Source: an uncultured Flavobacteriales bacterium
Lineage (GTDB): Bacteria > Bacteroidota > Bacteroidia > Flavobacteriales_D > Sanyastnellaceae
DNA: 37,383 nucleotides
Assembly: GCA_905480095.1 (NCBI GenBank)
Contig: CAJQPF010000130.1
Location: 1 to 37,383 of the forward strand
Direction of reading: 5' to 3'
Position numbers and translations under genes: made by a program. The notes beneath the pieces are model-generated. The model ran no database searches. It was given only the letters and a program-made list of their open reading frames with translations, and was not told the origin of the DNA. Of this stretch, positions 16,434 to 25,287 are shown in pieces. Numbering within the stretch: position 1 is the stretch's first letter; each line of letters opens with the position of its first letter.

Positions 16434-16463
16434 AAAAACCCCGCATAACCGCGGGGTTTTTTT
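16434..16463. terminator. Bidirectional terminator between the AT-rich island and the LytTR regulator gene
   Basis: A perfect 11-base stem (16434-16444 with 16451-16461, loop ATAACC) has a GC core (CCCCGC/GCGGGG) and A/T runs on both sides. It can therefore stop transcripts from either strand. It lies six bases past the stop codon of the response regulator gene. Confidence 0.85.
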
Positions 16464-16469
16464 ATTGTG

Positions 16470-17219
16470 TTAAAGGAGGTTTATTCTGCCGGCTAACGCG
16501 TCTTTATAGGACCCTCCCACAGGGATTTCTTTCTCCATATCCTCCATTGTAATGTTGGAGTATTTGATGCTTTCAATCGCGTTAATATTTACGATGTAGC
16601 TTCTGTGCACCCTGACAAAACGCCTGTCACTCAGCTTTCTTTCGATCTCCTTCATTGTGCTGTGGATCGTGTAGCTTTCTTTTCTCGTGTGTATGACAAC
16701 GTAGTCTTTTAGGGCCTCCACAAACAAAAGGTCATCGTGTTTGACCTGCATCAGGCGGCTTCTGTTTTTCACAAAAATAATATCCGCGCCTGATTTGTGT
16801 TCTGTAAGGCTCCGAAGAAACTCCGCTTCGTTTTTTAACTCAAGCTCTTTGCTGTGCTTGTGAAGCGCCATCTCAACCGCAGACTGGATATCTGCATCCT
16901 TAAATGGTTTAAGAATGTATCCGTGGGGTTCTGCCATTTTTGCTTGAGCGAGTGTGTTTTCATCCGCATATGCAGTAAGGAAAATAACAGGGACGTCTAA
17001 ATTGCGTTTAATCTCTTCGGCGGCGGCAATGCCATTCATGTCTCCCTTGATCATAATATCCATAAGGCACAAGTCGGGCTTGTGCTCTAGCGCTGCCGCT
17101 ATAGCTTTCTCGCCAGTATCTACAGAAGCCACAATTTCATAGCCAAGCTGCCCCAGGCACCTTTCAATATCTTTTCTTACAATGCTCTCGTCCTCGGTTA
17201 CTAATATTTTCTTTGCCAT
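16470..17219 (-). CDS. LytTR-family response regulator
   Basis: This 249-residue protein has two domains. The receiver (about 1-125) shows the acidic pocket (Glu9, Asp10, Glu11), phospho-acceptor Asp54 in CLMDIMIKG, the switch Thr in IFLTAYAD, and the Lys of YILKPFK. A linker leads to a C-terminal LytTR DNA-binding domain (about 150-249) with FVEALKDYVVIHT and RFVRVHRSYIVNINAIESI. It starts 12 bases downstream of the six-PAS kinase gene, which is almost certainly its partner. Confidence 0.95.
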   Translation of the reverse strand: MAKKILVTEDESIVRKDIERCLGQLGYEIVASVDTGEKAIAAALEHKPDLCLMDIMIKGDMNGIAAAEEIKRNLDVPVIFLTAYADENTLAQAKMAEPHGYILKPFKDADIQSAVEMALHKHSKELELKNEAEFLRSLTEHKSGADIIFVKNRSRLMQVKHDDLLFVEALKDYVVIHTRKESYTIHSTMKEIERKLSDRRFVRVHRSYIVNINAIESIKYSNITMEDMEKEIPVGGSYKDALAGRINLL

Positions 17220-17231
17220 CTTAGGTTGTGT

Positions 17232-20165
17232 TTAAGTCAGGTTGTGCGCCTCAAAGCTAATTAAAAAAGAACTCCCTTTGCGACCATCCTTTGTGCTTTC
17301 TACCACAAGTTTTGCTTCTAGTTGTTCGGAAAGTGCTTGAATAAGGTACAGTCCCAGGGATTCATTTTTATTAAGACTGAAGTCGTCTGGCAGCCCAACG
17401 CCATCATCTCTCACTTCGATCTCGATTCTGCCATCTAGTTTTGCCACCCTTAAAAAAACAACCCCCCTCTTTCGTCCTTTAAATGCGTATTTCAATGCGT
17501 TTGACACCAGTTCGTTTACAATTAACCCGCTTGGGATCGCTTGATCTAGGGTAAGGTAAACATCTTCAAACGCGGACTGAAGAGTCACCTCACAGTCTGG
17601 TGTAGAGTAGCTGTGAATAAGGTTTGTGCTTAAACGTTGAAGGTAGTCTGCAAAACTTATTGATGAGAAATCTGTGTGCCTGTAGAGGGATTCGTGGATG
17701 TAGCTCATGGTCGCAATCCTGCTTTGGCTTTCATCAAGTACCTGAACAAGCGTTGGGTCTTTCACGAATGACTTTTGAAGGCTCATAAGGCTACTTATCA
17801 CCTGAAGGTTGTTTTTCACTCTGTGATGAACCTCTTTAAGTAAGATTTCCTTTTCTTTTAGTGCCAAACGGATTGCCCTATCGATTTCCTTTCGCTCTGT
17901 AATGTCATATGCAATGCAACTTATCTCATTTTGAGCATCATCTGAAGAAATGGGGTTCAGAAAAATGTGAAACCACTTTGCCTCACCAGAGGCTATTTTA
18001 AGGGGAAGCTCAAAGTCTTTTGCGTTGCCCTTTAAGGCTTTCTTAAATAAGCGAATCTGCCCTTGATAAGACTCGTCAGTAATGAATTTTGAGATATTCG
18101 ACACAAAAGACATTCCAAGCTCCACATTCTTGGTGAGCTTATCCTCCATCAATCTTCTGAAATTGTTGTTAAATGAGGTGATTTGGTCATCTCTATTTAG
18201 GGTAAACATGATCAAGTTTTGAGTTGAGTCAAAGATTGAGTCGAGTTTTGCAGATTGAGATTTTGCCTCTTTTTCGTGGCGTCTCATTTCGGATATATCT
18301 AAATATATCCCTCGCATCCCAATGGCCTTTCCGTTGTCATCATATTGGGCGGACGATGCCCCCAGGACGATTAATTCTTCCCCATTTGAATCTATAAACA
18401 CACGCTCCTCTTGTTTTCCGTTTAAAACATTAATCCAGTCTTTGTTTTTTGTGGGGAAGTTTTTAATGATTCCCTTAATTGTCGTTTTTGAAAGACTTGT
18501 TTTTGTGAAACCCAGTTTTTTATAGAACGAGGGGTTCGCGTATGTGAAGTGTCCCGAGGAGTCCACCACAAAAATAATGTCTGTGGCGTTTTCTAAAATA
18601 TCCCTGTACCTTTCTTCGCTTGATTTAAGCTCCTCTTCTGCCAACTTCATGTCTGTTATATCCCTACCCACAGCCATCGCCCCCAAGGGCCGCCCAGCGC
18701 CGTCCCTCATTGTGGCTACAGAGATAAACATACTGAATGTTTCTCCCGAAAATCTCCTCCCTTCTATTTCTCCTGAAAAATAACTTCTTTGTTGGAGTTC
18801 ATCAAAAACGCCGTTGGCTGTTTTTTCATCTATGAGAAACTCTTTAAAATTAGGTGTGCTTTCTTGGTTTGGTTCTATTCCAAACTCCACCGAGAAGGCG
18901 TGATTGTATTGTTGGAGGTTACCATCCATGTCGAACGCAACAATCATATCTATGGATGACTCAATAATTGATCTGTTAAACTCCTCTGCGTCCCTAAGTC
19001 GCGCTTGTGTTTTTTTATGCTTTGTTATTTCCTCTTTAAGCATCAGGTTTGACTCTTCTGCCAGGGTCGCCCTCATCTGCTCCCTCATGAGCTGAATTCT
19101 CGTGCTAAGGTCTGTAACTGTGACCTGGATTGCAGGAGATCTGTCGTGAAAAGAAAGGGTCATTCTTATTCCTACTTCTTTTTCGGTGCCGTCCCTAAGA
19201 ATCATCATTACCTCTCGGTACGGCGGCCTGTCACCGTTTCTTACTTTTTCTACATCTTCCTTAACAACAACCTTATCCTCGTCTTTAAATAAATCAATGA
19301 ACACTTCGTCATAAATGTAGTCTTCAACCCTTTCGTTGAGTAGCTCCAACCCGCCCGTGTTTGTATATTTTATTCGGCCATCAACGATTAAAAACAAACC
19401 GATAGGGCTCGACTCCACCAACATTCTAAATCGCTCTTTTGTTTGAAGCAGGTCAAACTCTGTGCGTTTGCGGTCTGTAATATCATAGAGCATTAAAATT
19501 TGCTCGCTCCCCTCCTCTTTTCCGTCACTTCTAGTGGCTTCGAGATAAATCGACCTCCCTTGTTTTGTGACACCCCTTAACTCACACCGCATTCCCCAGT
19601 TCCTCCTTGCAGACAGTCTCTGCCAATCTCTTTCGTCTATAAAATCTAGGATAGAAACCCCCACCGGCACGCTTTCGTGACCAAACATGATCGCAAATTG
19701 TTCGTTTGAATCTTGAATTATTCCATCGCTGAGAAAAACGATTCCCTCCATTGCAAACTGAGACAACACCCTAAATCTTGCCTCGCTTTCTCTTATTTCA
19801 TTGTCGTAAAACAGTCTTTCAGAAATATCTCTTACTTGGAGAGATTCTATGTTTTTTTCTATTTGAGCTATTTTAATCTCACAATGAAACTCACTGCCAT
19901 CTATTCTTCTTGCAAGAACACAAATCTTAATTACCCTGCCTGATTTTCGCGATTTTTTAAGCTTACTAATCAGCAAGCTGTGTTCGTCTGGTAAATAATT
20001 AAATATTCCTGAGTCTTTTGACAATGGATCAAACCCCACCCACTCATCCTCTTCGCAATGAAATATTCTTCTTGCGTGCCTGTTGCTTTTTATTACTTTT
20101 CCTTTTTCAAGAATAAAGCGTGCCTCAGCTGATTTTTCAAAAAGAATATTATCTAAATTATCCAC
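17232..20165 (-). CDS. Cytoplasmic sensor histidine kinase with six PAS domains and HisKA_2 core
   Basis: This 977-residue kinase has no membrane segment. Six PAS-like units follow one another, at about residues 10-115, 128-240, 245-365, 395-520, 525-640 and 650-770 (for example FAMEGIVFLSDG, SSPIGLFLIVDG, SSIDMIVAFDMDG, NATDIIFVVDSSG). The kinase core is the HisKA_2 type: EKEILLKEVHHRVKNNLQ holds the phospho-acceptor His. The ATPase domain shows IVNELVSNALKYAF, VRDDGVGLP and SLGLYLI. It is followed 12 bases later by a LytTR regulator and preceded, four bases upstream, by a MORN-repeat gene. Ligands of the PAS units are unknown. Confidence 0.93.
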   Translation of the reverse strand: MDNLDNILFEKSAEARFILEKGKVIKSNRHARRIFHCEEDEWVGFDPLSKDSGIFNYLPDEHSLLISKLKKSRKSGRVIKICVLARRIDGSEFHCEIKIAQIEKNIESLQVRDISERLFYDNEIRESEARFRVLSQFAMEGIVFLSDGIIQDSNEQFAIMFGHESVPVGVSILDFIDERDWQRLSARRNWGMRCELRGVTKQGRSIYLEATRSDGKEEGSEQILMLYDITDRKRTEFDLLQTKERFRMLVESSPIGLFLIVDGRIKYTNTGGLELLNERVEDYIYDEVFIDLFKDEDKVVVKEDVEKVRNGDRPPYREVMMILRDGTEKEVGIRMTLSFHDRSPAIQVTVTDLSTRIQLMREQMRATLAEESNLMLKEEITKHKKTQARLRDAEEFNRSIIESSIDMIVAFDMDGNLQQYNHAFSVEFGIEPNQESTPNFKEFLIDEKTANGVFDELQQRSYFSGEIEGRRFSGETFSMFISVATMRDGAGRPLGAMAVGRDITDMKLAEEELKSSEERYRDILENATDIIFVVDSSGHFTYANPSFYKKLGFTKTSLSKTTIKGIIKNFPTKNKDWINVLNGKQEERVFIDSNGEELIVLGASSAQYDDNGKAIGMRGIYLDISEMRRHEKEAKSQSAKLDSIFDSTQNLIMFTLNRDDQITSFNNNFRRLMEDKLTKNVELGMSFVSNISKFITDESYQGQIRLFKKALKGNAKDFELPLKIASGEAKWFHIFLNPISSDDAQNEISCIAYDITERKEIDRAIRLALKEKEILLKEVHHRVKNNLQVISSLMSLQKSFVKDPTLVQVLDESQSRIATMSYIHESLYRHTDFSSISFADYLQRLSTNLIHSYSTPDCEVTLQSAFEDVYLTLDQAIPSGLIVNELVSNALKYAFKGRKRGVVFLRVAKLDGRIEIEVRDDGVGLPDDFSLNKNESLGLYLIQALSEQLEAKLVVESTKDGRKGSSFLISFEAHNLT

Positions 20166-20169
20166 GGGC

Positions 20170-21735
20170 TCAAGGTCGTGATGAATCTCTATTTCTCACC
20201 ACCCTTCTGCCATCTACTTTCCACAACTTGTCGTGTCTAAACAAGTATATATAATCTATTTCACCGTTTTGTAAGTAATACCTCCATTTTCCATGTTTTG
20301 CGCCACCTTCATATTTTCCTGAAATTTTGATTGTGCCATCTGCATACCAATGTTTGTGAGTACCCTCTGGTTGGCCAAATGAATAGGCTCCCTCAAACAT
20401 TTTATCTCCTCCTGAGTACCGATGAATCCATTTTCCGTCCAACTCTCCATTGAGATAGTTTCCTTCTTCAATGTGGTCGTTCACGTGATACATCCAAAAA
20501 CCAACTCTCATCCCATTTTTATATAACCCTTTTAAAATCAATAATTTATTTAAACCAAACTCTTCAAATTCTCCATCCTCTAGCCCCCTGCTGTATTCTT
20601 CGGATCTAATGACAAACCCACTTTCGTCCATCCATTTCCACTTTCCATCGAGCCTTCCTTTATCATATGATCCTGTTTGTTCTACCCACCCATTTGAATG
20701 ATAAAAAACCCATTTTCCTACTCTGGTTCCATTCTCAAATTTACCTTCAGCTCTGATGGATTCATCATCATAATACAGTTTCCAATCGCCTTGTTCGTTG
20801 CCTGAAATATCTATTATTCCCTTACCAATTTTTATTCCCTCTTTAAAAAGAGCTGATGAAACAACCTCTCCATCTTCATTAAAAGTTCTGCTTACACCAT
20901 TTTTAAGTCCATTTTTATAAGCTGTTTCTTCTTCTTTATTTCCCTTATCATCAAATGTTCGGCGTACTTCTGTATTGCTTAAATCTTTGTCGTTATCTAT
21001 CTTAATTCCAAATTCATAACGTATCACATCTTGAATATCTCCCCTTTGATTATAAAAACGAAATACACCGTGCCTTAGATTATTTTTAAAAGGGCCTTCT
21101 TCTTTTATGTTTTCATTTTTATGAAACTCTTTCCAAAGCCCATATTTTTCTCCTTGATTGTTATATCTATTAAACTTTTCAATTGAAGTAACCAATCCAT
21201 TTTTATAGGATGTAAAGCTTATTTTTCTTCCGTTTTGTGAATATTCAATAGATTTTCCGTGTTTTTTATTTTCTTTCAGTTTGATTTTATATTGAATCTG
21301 TCCTTCTGGAAAATAATAATATTCAAATCCTTCTTTTGATCCTGACAACCAGTTTGTAATTATTGAAATATTCCCGTTTTCATAATATTTAATTTCTCTA
21401 CCTTCCTTTTTATCATTGCGATAAGAAATTTCTTTTTCAAGTGATGAATCTTCTCTATAAAATTTCCAGACACCTTCTAATTTATTTTTATTTCTTAACC
21501 CCAAACTTTTTACAGTACCGCTTTTAAAATAAGATTTCCAAATGCCTTCTGGAATTCCATCTACAAAACACCCTTCACTTGAAAGGTTACCATTTGAAAA
21601 AAAATATTCTGTCCACTCACATTTTTCTAAATCTTTTTGAGCATTTATTTCAGAAAAAGAGAATGAGAGATTTAAACACACTAATAGTATATATATATTC
21701 TTTAAATAATTAGTAGTTATAGTAGTCTTGTTCAT
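20170..21735 (-). CDS. Secreted MORN/YwqK-type repeat protein
   Basis: This 521-residue protein (from ATG 21735) starts with a signal peptide, MNKTTITTNYLKNIYILLVC and onward to EINAQ. The rest is an almost unbroken row of about 20-residue repeats of the form G-x-W-K-x-Y-x-x-x-G-x-(hydrophobic), such as EGIWKSYFKSGTVKSLG, QGDWKLYYDDESIRAEG and HGKWRYYLQNGEIDYIY. These are MORN-like repeats, found in proteins often annotated as YwqK-family antitoxins, although nothing here shows toxin binding. A frame opening at 21858 adds 41 residues before the signal peptide and is unlikely. The gene is AT-rich and leads the kinase-regulator operon with a four-base gap. Its role may be sensory or envelope-related. 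Confidence 0.8.
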   Translation of the reverse strand: MNKTTITTNYLKNIYILLVCLNLSFSFSEINAQKDLEKCEWTEYFFSNGNLSSEGCFVDGIPEGIWKSYFKSGTVKSLGLRNKNKLEGVWKFYREDSSLEKEISYRNDKKEGREIKYYENGNISIITNWLSGSKEGFEYYYFPEGQIQYKIKLKENKKHGKSIEYSQNGRKISFTSYKNGLVTSIEKFNRYNNQGEKYGLWKEFHKNENIKEEGPFKNNLRHGVFRFYNQRGDIQDVIRYEFGIKIDNDKDLSNTEVRRTFDDKGNKEEETAYKNGLKNGVSRTFNEDGEVVSSALFKEGIKIGKGIIDISGNEQGDWKLYYDDESIRAEGKFENGTRVGKWVFYHSNGWVEQTGSYDKGRLDGKWKWMDESGFVIRSEEYSRGLEDGEFEEFGLNKLLILKGLYKNGMRVGFWMYHVNDHIEEGNYLNGELDGKWIHRYSGGDKMFEGAYSFGQPEGTHKHWYADGTIKISGKYEGGAKHGKWRYYLQNGEIDYIYLFRHDKLWKVDGRRVVRNRDSSRP

Positions 21736-22112
21736 AACAGGTATAACTATAGCCAAAATAATTTTGTTTTCAGTATTTATAGAATTAATCAACTCCAAGT
21801 GAACATGTTTTAAACATGCTTGATATTTATTCATCAGGTATTTAAGGTGTTTTTTCAACGGGACGTCAATAAAGATATAAATAATAAAAAAGACTTTTTT
21901 TAGGTTTTTAAAAAGTTAACAAAGACCCAAATTATGATTAAAAGATTTTGTAAACACAGGACTTAAAAATTAGGTTTTTGACGACCGCTTATTGCTTAGC
22001 ACGTATGGTCCATATAACCTAATTGTTTTTATTATTTGATTTCAACAATTTTTAATGAGGTAATGAACAACGCTTGTTAATTATCTTGCAACCTCTTTAA
22101 ACCCCATTTTTC
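21736..22112. other. Divergent intergenic region with inverted repeats, no gene seen
   Basis: This AT-rich stretch separates the MORN-repeat gene (minus) from the RpiB-M28 gene (plus). It holds an inverted repeat CATGTTT-T-AAACATG at 21804-21818. It also holds a nine-base inverted pair AATTAGGTT (21968-21976) and AACCTAATT (22016-22024), which encloses the palindrome TATGG-T-CCATA (22004-22014). I found no clean TAnnTTTG promoter and no coding frame. Confidence 0.5.
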
Positions 22113-24095
22113 ATGAATATTAGCATAGGTTGCGATCACGCTGGACCCGTTTACAAAACAACAATTAGTAACCACCTCAAAGAAAGAGGTTTTTCAGTGA
22201 AAAATTGCGGAACAGACGGAGAAGAGAGTGTAGATTATCCAGATTTTGCCCACGCAGTTGCAAACGATATAAATAATAAAACCTCAGAGCTGGGTGTTTT
22301 GATATGCGGATCAGCCAATGGCGTTGCGATGACCGCGAACAAACACGGCGAAATCAGGGCGGCAATAGCTTGGACGCCAGAAATAGCAAAACTTGCCAGA
22401 ACGCATAACAACGCGAACGTTATTTGTATTCCGGCAAGATTTGTTAGTGAATCAGAAGCAATTCAAATTGTAGAAGCCTTTATGGCCGCCAAATTCGAGG
22501 GAGGCCGTCACGCAAGGCGAGTGGGAAAAATAGCGTGTTGTGTTTTTGCAATCCTATTGGGAATAGGGTCAGCTTTTGCGCAAGACACAGAGGCGATAGA
22601 ACCTCTTTCCCCTGCCACCTACTCAGAGATGTTAGACACAAACAACCTGAGAGGACACTTAAGTATTATTGCGTCTGATGGTTTTGAAGGTAGAGAAACG
22701 GGTACGCGGGGCGCAGATCTTACCGCAGCATATTTGGAAAGCTATTATTTAAGCCTTGGGTTTAGCCCCTATGACGGCAAGTCGTTCACCCAAAAAGTGC
22801 CAATGATCAACACCCAAATTAATGGGGGCACAGTCGTTGTGAGTGATAACCAATATAACATTGTCAGCGACTTCCTTGTTTACCCAGGAATAGAAGAGTT
22901 GACAATAGATTCCTCAGCGATGGTTTTTGCGGGATATGGAATTATAAACGAAGAGATTAACGAATATTCAGGACTAGATGTAAAAGGAAAGGTGGTTGTT
23001 ATTCTATCTGGGGACCCCAGAGACGAAGCGTCTGTGTGGGCGAATAACACAACACTAAAAAGAGAAATTGCAGACTCACTGGGGGCAAGCGCTTTCGTGG
23101 TGCTTATGAAAGACCCAGACTACGCCACATTTAAAGGGAGAATGAAGTTTTATATGATGCGCAAATCAACGGTTTTAAACAGGGATAAAGATGGAGAGGG
23201 CTCAACCATCCCAACCTTTTTATTGTCAGACAAGCGAGGTGACGACTGGGTTTCATCAATAAAGGGTATAAAGTCCGTTTCAAAAGCAAGGTTAAAAGCT
23301 GAAAAAAAAGGCATGTGCCCCACGGGAGCAATTGACCACTTGTGGAGCCACAAGATTGACATGGGTTCGCATAAGTTTAATGGGCTAAACGTGCTCGCAT
23401 ACCTCCCAGGGTCAGACCCCGCCCTTCAAGAGGAGCTCGTTGTAATCACCTCCCATTATGACCACATTGGCATCGTTGATGGAGAAATTAACAACGGGGC
23501 AGATGATGACGGGTCAGGAACGGTTACGGTGATGGAAGTTGCCAGGTTATATATGGAGGCACACAAAGACGGAAACGGACCAAGAAGAAGTGTTCTGTTT
23601 ATGAATGTTGTGGGGGAGGAAAAAGGTTTGTTGGGCTCAGAATGGTACGCTGACCACCCAGTCTTTCCTCTACAAAACACGGTTGCCAACCTGAATGTTG
23701 ATATGGTGGGCAGAGTTGATGAGGCCCACGCAGATGATGAAAAATACGTTTATTTAATAGGTGCCGACAAACTCAGTTCAGAGCTCCATGAAATATCTGA
23801 ACAAGCCAACAAAAACTACACAAACATAAAGTTAGACTACACCTTCAATGCGCCTGACGATCCGAACAGGTTTTACTACCGTTCAGACCACTACAATTTT
23901 GCAAAACACAACATCCCTGTAATTTTTTATTTCAGCGGCGTTCATGAAGACTACCATGCGCCGGGAGATGATGTAGAGAAAATAATGTTTACAAAAACAG
24001 GAGAGATTGGAAAGCTGGTGTTTAACACCTCATGGGCCCTTTTAAATAGAGATAAAAGAATCGTTGTAGACAAGGTTAACGACTTTCCCGAATAA
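22113..24095 (+). CDS. RpiB (ribose-5-phosphate isomerase B) fused in frame to an exported M28 zinc peptidase
   Basis: One uninterrupted 660-residue frame encodes two complete proteins. Residues 1-142 are RpiB, which interconverts ribose-5-phosphate and ribulose-5-phosphate: GCDHAGP (Asp8, His9), ICGSANG (Cys65), RTHNNANV (His98) and the usual terminus FEGGRHARRVGKIAC. The next residues, CVFAILLGIGSAFAQ, form a signal-peptide core with an AFA/Q cleavage site (after Ala156). An M28 aminopeptidase with a PA-like insert follows. Its zinc ligands appear as HYDH (about 448-451), NGADDDGSG, EEKGLLGSEW, NVDMVGR and HEDYHAPGD. A separate peptidase could start at ATG 22482 or GTG 22521. The 3' end overlaps the TlpA-like gene by 20 bases. 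Confidence 0.88.
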   Translation: MNISIGCDHAGPVYKTTISNHLKERGFSVKNCGTDGEESVDYPDFAHAVANDINNKTSELGVLICGSANGVAMTANKHGEIRAAIAWTPEIAKLARTHNNANVICIPARFVSESEAIQIVEAFMAAKFEGGRHARRVGKIACCVFAILLGIGSAFAQDTEAIEPLSPATYSEMLDTNNLRGHLSIIASDGFEGRETGTRGADLTAAYLESYYLSLGFSPYDGKSFTQKVPMINTQINGGTVVVSDNQYNIVSDFLVYPGIEELTIDSSAMVFAGYGIINEEINEYSGLDVKGKVVVILSGDPRDEASVWANNTTLKREIADSLGASAFVVLMKDPDYATFKGRMKFYMMRKSTVLNRDKDGEGSTIPTFLLSDKRGDDWVSSIKGIKSVSKARLKAEKKGMCPTGAIDHLWSHKIDMGSHKFNGLNVLAYLPGSDPALQEELVVITSHYDHIGIVDGEINNGADDDGSGTVTVMEVARLYMEAHKDGNGPRRSVLFMNVVGEEKGLLGSEWYADHPVFPLQNTVANLNVDMVGRVDEAHADDEKYVYLIGADKLSSELHEISEQANKNYTNIKLDYTFNAPDDPNRFYYRSDHYNFAKHNIPVIFYFSGVHEDYHAPGDDVEKIMFTKTGEIGKLVFNTSWALLNRDKRIVVDKVNDFPE

Positions 24096-25266
24096 GAGAC
24101 TCGATGGTGTTTCTGAAAAAGACAACCTCTTCTTCATATGAATCCCCTGTTGCTGGCCCACTGAAGCCAGAGTGAATCACAAGGTCCCCTTCGACAGGTA
24201 TAAACGCGGTGGTAGGAAATGACTTAACCCCCCCCATAAAAGAGAGGGTTGAGTCAGCGATTCTTTTATTTGCAACACCACCCAGCAACACCTCCCATGG
24301 GAGTTTCAGATCCTCTTTAAAGTCGGCGATTCGCCCAAGAGCCACCTCACCCCCAGACCGCTCAAACGCCATCGATACCACAACCATCTCAGGGTAGTCT
24401 TCACAAAGCTCCTTCAACAACCGGGCCTCATCCATGCAGTTTGGACACCAGGTCCCCATAACGTCTACCACAAGGACTTTGTATCCAGACCTCCCCAGCC
24501 GCTCTCGGGTCCAAACCTCTCTTTCTCCCCCAGAATTCACCCCCTCGATAAAAACGTTTGATTGTGGGTTCCATTGCTGGTTAACACTCCAGTCCACACG
24601 GTTGGTCGTGGACCTCACCCCACTCCAGTTTGTGGCGTAGTGCGTTCCGCTTTTAAAAACGCCATTCGCAATGGAATCTTGCTTGATGGTTCCTTCAAAG
24701 GAAAACAAATGAACCCCGTCGAAGTTTCCAATTTTAAAGCGAGACGTTTCGGGATTTATCTTCCCTGCCTGGTAGCGATAATCTCCGGTTGAGGTTAAAA
24801 ACGTGGCGGCAATAGAATCGCCTTTCTGCACCATTTTCAACTTCCCCAAATCAGTATCCCAAACAGAGTTTTCCTCGTTTCCACCTCGCGCAATTTTGTT
24901 TTTAATGGGCGCGATTTCTAGCGGCACACGGTACTCCTTGATTCGAAGCGAATCAACCCAGTCACCCCTCCAAATCCTTTCACCCTCCCCTCCTATCCAT
25001 TCACCCACGAGTGCCCCTCCAAAAACAGGGACAGAATACCCACCCCCAGAAACAGAGCGCATCAAAACCCGCTCTTCTCCATTCATAAAAACCAAGTCAT
25101 CTTGCCTTATGGACACCAAGACATCTACTGTTGTAGAATCGTCCAAAGAAAACATCGCCAAATAGGTCGGGCTTTCATCCTGCTTCTGAGCCCCTTCCGC
25201 ACACCCGAGCATTAGCAAAACAGCAGTAAAAACAACCGCAATCAGTATGTTTATATTGGCTGTCAA
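24076..25266 (-). CDS. TlpA-like thioredoxin-fold lipoprotein
   Basis: This 396-residue protein starts with a hydrophobic segment and a lipobox, LLMLGC (Cys22), so it is probably lipid-anchored in the periplasm. The N-terminal 230 residues are beta-rich and I do not recognise them beyond a resemblance to the extra domains of Bacteroidota TlpA proteins. The C-terminal thioredoxin domain has the redox motif WCPNC (about 273-277) and the cis-Pro loop KSFPTTAFI. It is likely a thiol reductase for periplasmic proteins. No ATG is available: TTG at 25266 is the only start close to the signal peptide. It lies 21 bases after the ALDH stop, in the same frame, so the two are probably co-transcribed. Confidence 0.85.
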   Translation of the reverse strand: MTANINILIAVVFTAVLLMLGCAEGAQKQDESPTYLAMFSLDDSTTVDVLVSIRQDDLVFMNGEERVLMRSVSGGGYSVPVFGGALVGEWIGGEGERIWRGDWVDSLRIKEYRVPLEIAPIKNKIARGGNEENSVWDTDLGKLKMVQKGDSIAATFLTSTGDYRYQAGKINPETSRFKIGNFDGVHLFSFEGTIKQDSIANGVFKSGTHYATNWSGVRSTTNRVDWSVNQQWNPQSNVFIEGVNSGGEREVWTRERLGRSGYKVLVVDVMGTWCPNCMDEARLLKELCEDYPEMVVVSMAFERSGGEVALGRIADFKEDLKLPWEVLLGGVANKRIADSTLSFMGGVKSFPTTAFIPVEGDLVIHSGFSGPATGDSYEEEVVFFRNTIESLIRESR

Positions 25267-25287
25267 ACGAATGAAATAAAACCCTGC

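Noticed and set aside
20156-20164. Single DnaA-box-like sequence (TTATCCACG) near the kinase start
   Set aside because: It is a single imperfect copy within coding sequence, so it gives no support for an origin here.
20170-21735. YwqK-type repeats as an antitoxin of a toxin-antitoxin pair
   Set aside because: No toxin-like gene is adjacent and the protein is exported. The label comes from database naming of MORN-like repeats.
21736-21858. 41-residue N-terminal extension of the MORN-repeat protein
   Set aside because: It would bury the signal peptide, and the segment is AT-rich and contains an inverted repeat, so ATG 21735 is preferred.
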